From DAOVXM01 sp963746255 (GTDB lineage Bacteria; Chloroflexota; Anaerolineae; Anaerolineales; UBA4823), in NCBI GenBank assembly GCA_963746255.1, contig CAVVAJ010000007.1, forward strand, positions 496,001 to 560,000: a stretch of 64,000 bases of DNA, written 5' to 3'. The position numbers and the translations under genes are program-made. The notes under the pieces are model-generated. The model made no database searches. It had not been told where the DNA came from and was given only the letters and a program-made list of their open reading frames with translations. Positions 40,378 through 47,295 of this stretch are shown here, piece by piece; within the stretch, counting starts at the first letter, position 1; every line of letters begins with the position of its first letter.

Positions 40378-41340
40378 TTAACCGATTGGCATATGGTGGC
40401 GGGCTGCGTAGTGGCCTGTGATGTAGTGGTAAAGTTGGCGTTCTATATCGGTCAGCAGGCTGCTGGCACCAAAGCGGAACAGGTTCGGCATCAACCATTC
40501 AGCGCCGAGTTCCTCTTTCATCAATGCCTGCCAGGCTAACGCCTGTTTGGCCTTACTGATCCCGCCAGCGGGTTTAAAGCCAACTTTGTAGCCTGTGCGA
40601 CCCAAGTACTCCCGGATGGCGCGGGTCATGACTAGGCCGAACTCCAACGTCGCGTTGACACTCTCTTTTCCGGTCGAAGTCTTGATGAAATCTGAACCAG
40701 CCATCATGGCCACCAGGCTGGCCTGGTAGACTTGCTTCAAGGTGCCCAAGTCGCCGGTCCCCAAGATGCTCTTCATGTGAGCGGTTTCTCCACAGGCCTC
40801 ACGGAAGCTCTTGATCTCGTCATAAAGCGCACGCCAGTTCCCTGTCAGCACATGTGTTCGGGTTATGACGATGTCAATTTCCCTAGCCCCTGCTTCGATT
40901 GCCTGTTCGATCTCCCCAATTCGCTGCTGCATTGGTGTTTGTCCTGCCGGGAAGCCGGTCGCGACTGATGCCACAGGGATATCTGTGCCCCGCAGTGCTT
41001 CGAATGCATCCCGGACCCGGCTTGGGTAAACACATACCGCGCCCACCGTAATATTCTCATTGGCTGCCCCCAATGCCTCGAGCATATCCGGGCGCAGCGG
41101 TTGTTTAGCCTTGGCGCACAGGCGCCTAACTCGCCCGGGTGTGTCGTCACCGGCTAACGTTGTCAAATCAATGCAGGTGATTACCCGCATCAGCCAAGCT
41201 GCCTGCCAGTCTTTCTTTATTGAACGCCGGGTTGGCAGCGAGGCGGTCCGCCGTTCAATCGCACTGCGGTTGACATGCGCGGCCGCTACCCAGTCCAAAT
41301 CCAGCGGCATTCCGGGGTTGCGTTCTTCTGTGTACACCAT
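40378..41340 (-). CDS. deoC: deoxyribose-phosphate aldolase
   Basis: 320 residues. Class I aldolase that splits 2-deoxyribose-5-phosphate into glyceraldehyde-3-phosphate and acetaldehyde in the cytoplasm. The Schiff-base lysine is Lys220 in DFIKTSTGK, and a second conserved lysine lies in VGFKPAGGI. Other family segments are ITCIDLTTLAGDDT, VGAVCVYPSRV and SVATGFPAGQT. At 320 residues it belongs to the longer subfamily (E. coli DeoC is about 260), with an N-terminal extension. It is the first gene of a two-gene operon with ALDH16, which suits use of deoxynucleosides as carbon source. Its upstream region shares a motif with that of the CpaE-like gene. Confidence 0.93.
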   Translation of the reverse strand: MVYTEERNPGMPLDLDWVAAAHVNRSAIERRTASLPTRRSIKKDWQAAWLMRVITCIDLTTLAGDDTPGRVRRLCAKAKQPLRPDMLEALGAANENITVGAVCVYPSRVRDAFEALRGTDIPVASVATGFPAGQTPMQQRIGEIEQAIEAGAREIDIVITRTHVLTGNWRALYDEIKSFREACGETAHMKSILGTGDLGTLKQVYQASLVAMMAGSDFIKTSTGKESVNATLEFGLVMTRAIREYLGRTGYKVGFKPAGGISKAKQALAWQALMKEELGAEWLMPNLFRFGASSLLTDIERQLYHYITGHYAARHHMPIG

Positions 41341-41387
41341 GGATATATCCTTACGAAATGAAATAGGTTACAACGCTTCTATTCTTT

Positions 41388-41515
41388 AAGTATTGTTCAA
41401 GTGCATAGTCGAGCACAAAAATTTCTTTCGAAATCCGGTTGCCACATCCTTGCCAAGTTTATGTGTTCTTCTCTTAATCAATTTACAATAAATAACCTCA
41501 ATTGACGGAACACTA
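41388..41515 (-). repeat. diverged repeat/shared upstream element, copy A
   Basis: Upstream of deoC. It ends with TTGACGGAACACTA (41502-41515, plus-strand reading), identical over 14 bases to 45230-45243 upstream of the CpaE-like gene. Internal matches in the same order (AAGTAT, ATCCTTG, TGTTC, TTACA) make the two stretches look like diverged copies of one element of 100-130 bases. The rest of 41341-41839 shows no gene. Confidence 0.55.
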
Positions 41516-41839
41516 GTATTCTACCGCAATAAGCAACGGCATCAATGATATCGGTCCTGTGACGGCACCCTTTACCAGCCATAATATGGAAATTGCGGCA
41601 AATATGGTCGCCGAATCCGCCAAATCCGTGTTGTTGATGTATAGTTTCTTTATATGGAGTAATACCATCATAATAGTTTTACTATTCACTACATAACCAA
41701 GACAATTCCTGATTATCTTGCAGCTACACGTCGGATGAGGAATTGAGTCGCTGGCAGTATATGCAGAAACTGAGGGATACACGTTTCGTCCCGTATCGCC
41801 TGCAATAATTATGCGTACATCATATACAGGAGGCTAGAC

Positions 41840-42785
41840 ATGCCGAAATATCGGGGCAATTTACCGCAGTTGAAAGGTTGTAAGTCTATCCGATGGTGGC
41901 TTGGAAACGACGTTGATCTTTCCTGAGAGTCTTGAGCTGCCGGAATTTGCCGCTTTTGACTTGTTAAAATCAAATTTGGAGGGGAATTGCTTTATAAATA
42001 CTTCGCTTCATACGCGCAGATTGCCAGAGAAAATAACGCGGTTTCAATTTTAGAAGGGCCGACCTGGCGCGCTAGTGCAAATTGGGGTGAAAGACTTGGC
42101 TATTCCCGTGCGGACTTGGTCACTGTAAATCAGCAGGCGATCAATCTGCTTGAAGATGCGCGCGCCAAATACTAGTCAGAGAATACGCCAATTGTGATAA
42201 GTGGCTGCATCGGATCGCGTGACGACGGTTATAACCCGGTCGCTATGATGAGCGTGGGTGAAGCTGAACGCCACCATAGCGTACAAATCGAGACATTCAG
42301 GGATACGAATGCCGACTTTGTCTCCGCGCTGACGATGACATACGTCGATGAAGCCATTGGTATTGTACGCGCAACCCAAACGGCGGGGCTGCCAGCGGTT
42401 ATCTCATTTACGGTTGAAACGGATGGTAGGCTGCCATCAGGGGTCACGCGTAAAGACGCAGTTGAGGGTGTCGATCAAGCCACAGAAAGAGCGCCTGTTT
42501 TATTATATGATCAATTGTGCCCATCCCACACACTTTGCAAGTAAGCTGGATTCAGGTGCGAATTGGGTCTCAAGAATTCGTGGTATTCGGGCAATCGCGT
42601 CAGCAAAGAGACATGCAGAACTAGATGAAGCTGAATAGCTTGATGCTGGCAACCCGGTTGAACTAGGGCAGCAATATAAGAGTATTATCGACAGTTGTGA
42701 TCATATCAATGTAATTAGGGGCTGTCGTGGGACCGATCACCAGTACGTTAACACCATTTGTAGAGAAGTTTTCCCGGAAGCATAA
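41840..42785 (+). pseudogene. mmuM: decayed homocysteine S-methyltransferase
   Basis: CAGGAGG (41827-41833) and ATG 41840 start MPKYRGNLPQL, then GGLETTLIF and LELPEFAAFDLLKSN appear in shifted frames. Then come IARENNAVSILEGPTWRASA, PIVISGCIGSRDDGYNP, SALTMTYVDEAIG, FYYMINCAHPTHFA and RGCRGTDHQYV, ending TAA at 42783-42785. This follows the MmuM family (methyl transfer from S-methylmethionine or SAM to homocysteine) from end to end. Damage includes frameshifts near 41880-41900, 41980 and 42500, in-frame TAG at 42173-42175 and again after AELDEAE, and the zinc-binding GGCCG motif degraded to RGCRG. Loss of a zinc ligand by substitution shows real decay, not only sequencing error. Confidence 0.88.
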
Positions 42786-43087
42786 AACCCAACAACACGT
42801 CGAGAGAACCGGGACATGCTTGCTCATCACTAATTCAAGCATCGCTGGCAGGTGATACGGGAGCCAATCGCTATGTGGAAGTACCCGTAATTTTCCAGCA
42901 TCATGCTATGTAAACGCTTCCGGTTTGAATTATCTATACACCAAGAAGCTGAACAACGCCAACAGAAGGAGTATGATTCTGTCGGTCCAGAATGCTTTGG
43001 TGATATGTTTGGCCTTTCAAAAACAATACAGAGCAGTGAATTTGGGCAGGCTATCTTAGTCATTATGATTTCCCGGGAGAAGGCAGT
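42786..43087. other. intergenic, no gene seen
   Basis: About 300 bases between the mmuM remnant and the lipoprotein gene. No coding similarity was recognised; the promoter of the lipoprotein gene must lie here. GGAGAAGG sits just before ATG 43088. Confidence 0.45.
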
Positions 43088-43747
43088 ATGTATCAGATTT
43101 TCCGTTTCGCCAAGTGGATTTTATTAATTGCACTACTTTCAATATCCTTATCAAGCTGTTTGCCCCGCGAAGAAACGCGCAGCAACCCACTAACACCCAC
43201 GCCGGACGCTACGCTGAAAACCGATCCGACATCCACTCTGTCCCCAGCAGCTTTACGAGTTCACCCTCCTGATACACGTGTTGGAATTGACCAGATTGAT
43301 CGGGTACTGGCAGCCGTATTAGCGGGCGGAACAGAAGAGCTCATTCAAGTTGTAGCCTTTACTACGACTACCTGCACAAACGCAGATGGGTTGGGCGGAC
43401 CGCCCAAATGCCGTGCGGATGAGGTCGAGGGGACACCGGTCGAGGTATTGCCTTTCCTCGGACCAGAAGGGCATTACCTGCGCGCAGCTGAAATTTCAGA
43501 GTGGTCTGGATTAGATATCGCAGGTCTTTATGCGATCTACCGCAATTCGGAAAAGGTGTATTCGGAAGAGTACTTTCCCGCGGGGGAATACAGTATCCTC
43601 CTGATTGGTACCCAAGATTGGTTGGACTACAATCTGCGGATCGATGAGCGAGGTATTGTGCGGGTCGACAATATCCTGGGAGGCAACCCCCAAGCAGAAC
43701 TTGAGCGCGATGCTGGTGAGGTCATTTTGCCCCCTCCGGCACAATGA
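43088..43747 (+). CDS. putative lipoprotein of unknown function
   Basis: 219 residues, ATG 43088 after GGGAGAAGG. Signal peptide FAKWILLIALLSISLSSC with lipobox LSSC, so it is lipid-anchored. A Thr/Pro-rich linker (TPTPDATLKTDPTSTLSP) precedes a globular domain of about 150 residues (IDQIDRVLAAVLAGGTEELI, CTNADGLGGPPKC, FPAGEYSILLIGTQDWLDY). No catalytic motif or named family was recognised. Two cysteines in the TTCTNADGLGGPPKC segment could form a disulfide. It is transcribed convergently with the CpaE-like gene. Confidence 0.7.
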   Translation: MYQIFRFAKWILLIALLSISLSSCLPREETRSNPLTPTPDATLKTDPTSTLSPAALRVHPPDTRVGIDQIDRVLAAVLAGGTEELIQVVAFTTTTCTNADGLGGPPKCRADEVEGTPVEVLPFLGPEGHYLRAAEISEWSGLDIAGLYAIYRNSEKVYSEEYFPAGEYSILLIGTQDWLDYNLRIDERGIVRVDNILGGNPQAELERDAGEVILPPPAQ

Positions 43748-43941
43748 GCGACAATTTCAAGTGGATCTTGCCAGTTAATATAGGATGGGACGGGCTGCTG
43801 GTGATAGGAAAACCATCAGTTCTTCGGAGGCGGGTCTTCGGCACTAAACAAACAAATCTAGTTATAGTGCGTCGATAGTCGCCTTGGTGTTTACAGGGAT
43901 ATCTAATAGTTTTTGCTACTTTCTCTGGATTGACCGCTGTA

Positions 43942-45093
43942 TTAACCGTGGACCTTTACGTGCTGGGCGATATATTCAGCCAACTTCTTATACTGCTGTG
44001 AGATAATCCCGTCCGCTTGTAGGATGTACATCGGTGTACTTTGCGTGGCTGACATATAAGCCAGCTCAGGGGCGGGTGGGAAACCGAGTGCCACACTTTG
44101 CCCGAGTGCTTGTTCGATTTGGCTGACATTCAGGGTCATCTCCGTCCGCGAACGGTTCAGCATCACTATCGTGAGCGCCTTGGCACTCCCGTAACCTATA
44201 CCTTTAAGATTTTCGATCAGTGTGCGTGTCCGTTTGACGGAAAAGGGTTGTGGTTCGGTCACGATGATGATTTCATCACAGTGCTGAGTGAAAATATTAA
44301 ATGCTGGATGGAAGTTTGTACCGATGTCGAGCACGACCAGCTCCGCCGCTTGGCCGAGCTCTTCGATCACTGCTTCGTACTGCGACACGGCAGTTATGCA
44401 CTCGAATCCGCATTCTTCATCCGTTGCGAGCAGCAACGGTACACCATACGTATTCAGGGCGAGCTGGTTGTTTATTGCCGTACCCGTAATCTCAGTTCTG
44501 TTCATTTGTAATAACGAAGCCAGCCCATTTTTACCCGTCAAACCAAGCTCAGACATCCAGGAGCCTTGTCCGGGTCGCATCTCGGCGGCGATAACTTTGG
44601 TATTGGAGTTCTGTTTATAAGCGATTGCCAAGTTCAGGGCAACAGTCGATACACCCAACCCTCCCTTGGCTCCCATGACACCGACAATATACCCTTTTTC
44701 CTCTAAGGTAGCTTCGCGCGACCGCTTCTGCATCAGCAAGGCTTTGATATTGGCGGTCAATTCTACCGAGTGGACGGGCTTTGTAAGATAAATATCCACT
44801 CCAGATTCATACCCGGTCAACTTATCTTCGACTTGTGATTTGGCAGTGTACATCAAAATTGGGATGAGTGCGGTTTCAGGATGCCGGCGTAAACTGCGGG
44901 CGACCTCAAATCCATCCAACCCCGGCATCATCACATCCAGGATGATCAGATTGGGAGGGTTTTCGTGAGCCAGTTTGAGCGCATCCATCCCGTTCAATGC
45001 TTCTAGAGGTTCGTATCCCAGATTTTTAATGAGCAGAGCGAGGAACTTTACGGTTTCGTAATCATCATCGACGATCAGTATTTTCTCAGGCAT
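43942..45093 (-). CDS. receiver-domain/CpaE-like ParA-MinD ATPase fusion
   Basis: 383 residues. The N-terminal CheY-like receiver (about 1-125) has DDD, phospho-acceptor Asp in LIILDVMMPGLDG and Lys in IYLTKPVHS. The C-terminal part is a SIMIBI-class ATPase with deviant Walker A GAKGGLGVSTVALNLA and the Walker A' LVVLDIGTNF. This is the CpaE/TadZ architecture, which positions tad/Flp pilus machinery at the cell pole, but here the receiver looks intact and phosphorylatable. No other tad/cpa gene lies in the window, so it may be an orphan localisation factor. Confidence 0.85.
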   Translation of the reverse strand: MPEKILIVDDDYETVKFLALLIKNLGYEPLEALNGMDALKLAHENPPNLIILDVMMPGLDGFEVARSLRRHPETALIPILMYTAKSQVEDKLTGYESGVDIYLTKPVHSVELTANIKALLMQKRSREATLEEKGYIVGVMGAKGGLGVSTVALNLAIAYKQNSNTKVIAAEMRPGQGSWMSELGLTGKNGLASLLQMNRTEITGTAINNQLALNTYGVPLLLATDEECGFECITAVSQYEAVIEELGQAAELVVLDIGTNFHPAFNIFTQHCDEIIIVTEPQPFSVKRTRTLIENLKGIGYGSAKALTIVMLNRSRTEMTLNVSQIEQALGQSVALGFPPAPELAYMSATQSTPMYILQADGIISQQYKKLAEYIAQHVKVHG

Positions 45094-45811
45094 GCTGTTA
45101 ATCCTATTTGATAGAAGGGGCGGCTACTGCTTTGTCAAGGATGAAAGTATCATTCGATTTTCGGTCACTAAATCCTTGACAAAGCTCAAAGTGTTCCGTA
45201 CACGGTCTATTCTTACACAATATCCACATTTGACGGAACACTACTCTTGTCAGTTTAACATAATCCAAAACCCAAATCAAGCAACATGGTCTGCCATATC
45301 ATAATTGATCAAAGCCATCTTTCAGCTATCAAATTTGTTGAAAGACAATGTTCCCTTGATCTAGAACAATTCGAACCTAGATGGTGGAAGTCCAGAAAGA
45401 CTGGCAATCAGTTCCTAACATGATATCTGTGGCCAATCAGCGATACCCAATAATATGTTTGTCGATTGCTCTATGGGAGATGATGCTCGGTTTGGGGTTC
45501 ATCTTGGGCTGCCTACGACAGCCAATGCTACAGTTCTCCATGGATGAGCAGCAAACTTTATAGCGTAAATGAGACACAGATCCCATTGCCCGAATCCTTT
45601 GTCGGCGGATGGGCTTAATCACCCGTTCGAGTATAGGATTACTTGGTTACCAATTTCATAACCAATATTACCATCGTTGATTTGGCGAGTCACAATGAGA
45701 ACTTTGTATCTATGATGATTGGCTATATATTTAACTGGAAATAATCTGATATGCTTAAGGAAGCCAATGTGTAGAAACATGTAAGTAATATCATTACTCA
45801 AGGAGAACGCA
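45094..45811. other. divergent intergenic region between the CpaE-like and MerB-like genes
   Basis: 718 bases with the repeat element at 45129-45243 on the CpaE side. A 60-codon open frame at 45381-45563 shows no similarity that I can name. The merB promoter must lie in the AT-rich last part. AAGGAG (45800-45805) precedes GTG 45812. Confidence 0.5.
45129..45243 (-). repeat. diverged repeat/shared upstream element, copy B, with inverted repeats
   Basis: Upstream of the CpaE-like gene. It contains a perfect 14-bp inverted repeat GCTTTGTCAAGGAT (45129-45142) / ATCCTTGACAAAGC (45172-45185). A second 10-bp inverted repeat is AGTGTTCCGT (45190-45199) / ACGGAACACT (45233-45242). The end TTGACGGAACACTA is identical to 41502-41515 upstream of deoC. 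It could be a small non-autonomous mobile element or a common regulatory leader. Confidence 0.6.
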
Positions 45812-46558
45812 GTGGAATCCCAAGTGCTGTTAGTCCGCAATAACATGATAACACCTGTCCCTCAGCTGACATGGCAAGCCCATCTTACCGAGATCCCTGA
45901 GCACGCCTCAGAACGGCTCGCTTTCATGTCAAATGATCACCACCTTATCCGCAACTTCGTTGTGCGCGAACTGCCGCGCTTTGGTCGCCCTATTACGCCA
46001 CAGGAGATTTCCAGCGAGCTTGCACTCTTCCCAGATCGAACGAATATGATCCTGGAAGAACTAGAACAACAGTTATTTTTCTTGGTCAGAGATGATCAAG
46101 GTTCTGTAGTTTGGGCATACCCGCTGACCGCAGAGAGCACCCCCCATCAGCTCCTAATTAATAAACACGAGCGTATATACGCGGCTTGAGCGGAAGATGC
46201 GATAGCTGCGCCCTTCGTGCAAGGGCGTTTACGAGAAGAGCCGCTTGTCGTACACGTTATTTCTTCATGCCAATATTGCGATCATCCAATAGAGATTGTA
46301 TTGAATGAAAGGTTGGACCGCCTTAATGTAGATCCTTCACAGCCCTTGGTATTCAGTCCGAATATCGATTGGGGAGTGTTTCAGGACCCCAACATTATCC
46401 ACGCTTACTGACTGAACTCCGTATTCTTCTGTTCAGAAGAACACGCAATGAGCCACATCAAGGCAAAAGGATTGGTTGATGGTATGTTGTTAACACTAAC
46501 TCAAATTATTTACCTGACTCCATACTCGCAAGGGAGTCTGTTTGGCTTTATAAAATAA
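45812..46558 (+). CDS. merB: MerB-family alkylmercury lyase, candidate selenoprotein with two TGA (Sec) codons
   Basis: GTG 45812 with AAGGAG opens one frame of 249 codons to TAA 46556-46558, interrupted only by TGA at 46187-46189 (residue 126) and TGA at 46409-46411 (residue 200). The order follows MerB. A winged-helix N-terminus (ITPQEISSELALFPDRTNMI) comes first, then WAYPLTAESTPHQ and the motif YAA-TGA-AED aligned with Cys96-x-x-Asp99. SSCQYCDHPIEI follows, then AY-TGA-LNSVFFCSEEH aligned with Cys159-x4-FF. Both catalytic cysteines of the C-Hg protonolysis reaction are thus replaced by TGA, the frame is otherwise undamaged, and GU-loop hairpins follow each TGA. I infer selenocysteine. The alternative is a double-nonsense pseudogene. 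No selA/B/C/D gene is in the window. Known MerB homologues also include proteins of unproven substrate. Confidence 0.72.
46208..46228 (+). promoter_or_regulatory. candidate bacterial SECIS hairpin for the first TGA
   Basis: Stem GCGCCCTT (46208-46215) / AAGGGCGT (46221-46228), eight pairs with one G-U at the base. Loop CGTGC has GU at its second and third positions. Twenty-seven bases separate TGA 46187-46189 from the loop G, within the usual range for bacterial SECIS elements. Confidence 0.55.
46424..46441 (+). promoter_or_regulatory. candidate bacterial SECIS hairpin for the second TGA
   Basis: Stem TTCTTCT (46424-46430) / AGAAGAA (46435-46441), seven pairs, loop GTTC starting with GU, 19 bases after TGA 46409-46411. 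Caveat: the palindrome falls on the conserved FFCSEE codons and may be partly coincidental. A competing pairing CTGAAC (46412-46417) / GTTCAG (46431-46436) also exists. Confidence 0.45.
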
Positions 46559-46616
46559 TCTACCATAATACAGGGTTTGACACACTGATATTGGTATCGG
46601 AAGGAGTATTTAATCG

Positions 46617-47111
46617 ATGAAGGGGTTGTTCCAAACATTATTTACATATAACCGCTGGGTAAACTCCAAAATTTTGGAGCTGGTATGGGATTTGCCGGAC
46701 TCTGCATTAGATGAGGCAACGAATCACAGTCACAATACTTTGCGGGAGCTGTTGTTCCACATGGTACGTGCTGAGTGGCTCTGGCGCAACCTGGTTGAAT
46801 TCGCTGAAATCGCTACTCCTCAGCCTCAGCTGCGTGATTTTCACTCGCTTGCGCTCCTCATCTCTTTGTGGGAGATTGAGAATGATAATATCGAGATATT
46901 CCTCGATGCGCAAGATGATCAATCCTTAGACGAGATTGTCACAATTAAAAACCCGCGCGGGGGTGAGGAACATCTTTCCCGCGGGCAGATGCTCATGCAT
47001 TTGCTGCTGCACAGCATGCAGCACAGAACGGAAGTCGCTGCTATATTAACTGCGCATGGTCACTCACCGGGCGATATAGATTTCATATTCTTCTTGATTC
47101 AACAGCATTGA
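46617..47111 (+). CDS. DinB-family protein (YfiT/thiol-transferase-like four-helix bundle)
   Basis: 164 residues, ATG 46617 preceded by GGAAGGAG. DinB superfamily: LFTYNRWVNSKILELVWDLP at the N-terminus, HNTLRELLFHMVRAEWLW with the first metal-ligand His, and the C-terminal pair in MHLLLHSMQHRTEVAAIL. Three histidines for a divalent metal are present. Members include bacillithiol/mycothiol S-transferases and many of unknown activity. It begins 58 bases after the MerB-family stop on the same strand, so the two are probably co-transcribed. That pairing of a thiol-linked detoxification fold with MerB is suggestive only. Confidence 0.88.
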   Translation: MKGLFQTLFTYNRWVNSKILELVWDLPDSALDEATNHSHNTLRELLFHMVRAEWLWRNLVEFAEIATPQPQLRDFHSLALLISLWEIENDNIEIFLDAQDDQSLDEIVTIKNPRGGEEHLSRGQMLMHLLLHSMQHRTEVAAILTAHGHSPGDIDFIFFLIQQH

Positions 47112-47295
47112 GATCACAGCCCTAAGTGTGCAATTGATCAATCCTTCTTCCTAGCAGCTCTTTGTGTAGCCTAAGAGCTTTTCGTTATTCAATCGTGATC
47201 AGAAAACCCCCGAAGTTAGGTTGTCTTTTGTGCTTTTGCTGTGCTAGAAATATACATAGTATCCATTGTCGGGGCAGAAGTTCCAAGAGTGGAAT

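Noticed and set aside
42173..42175. TAG codons in the mmuM frame as possible pyrrolysine
   Set aside because: The two TAGs fall at ordinary, probably glutamate, positions. The gene also has frameshifts and has lost a zinc ligand, so decay explains them.
45381..45563. Short open frame upstream of merB; another frame in the same place reads DCSMGDDARFGVHLGLP
   Set aside because: No ribosome binding site and no family I can name; left as intergenic.
46187..46411. Reading the MerB gene as two separate short proteins or a plain pseudogene
   Set aside because: The frame is intact, both stops are TGA at the catalytic cysteines and hairpins follow. I keep the pseudogene reading as the main alternative, not the preferred one.
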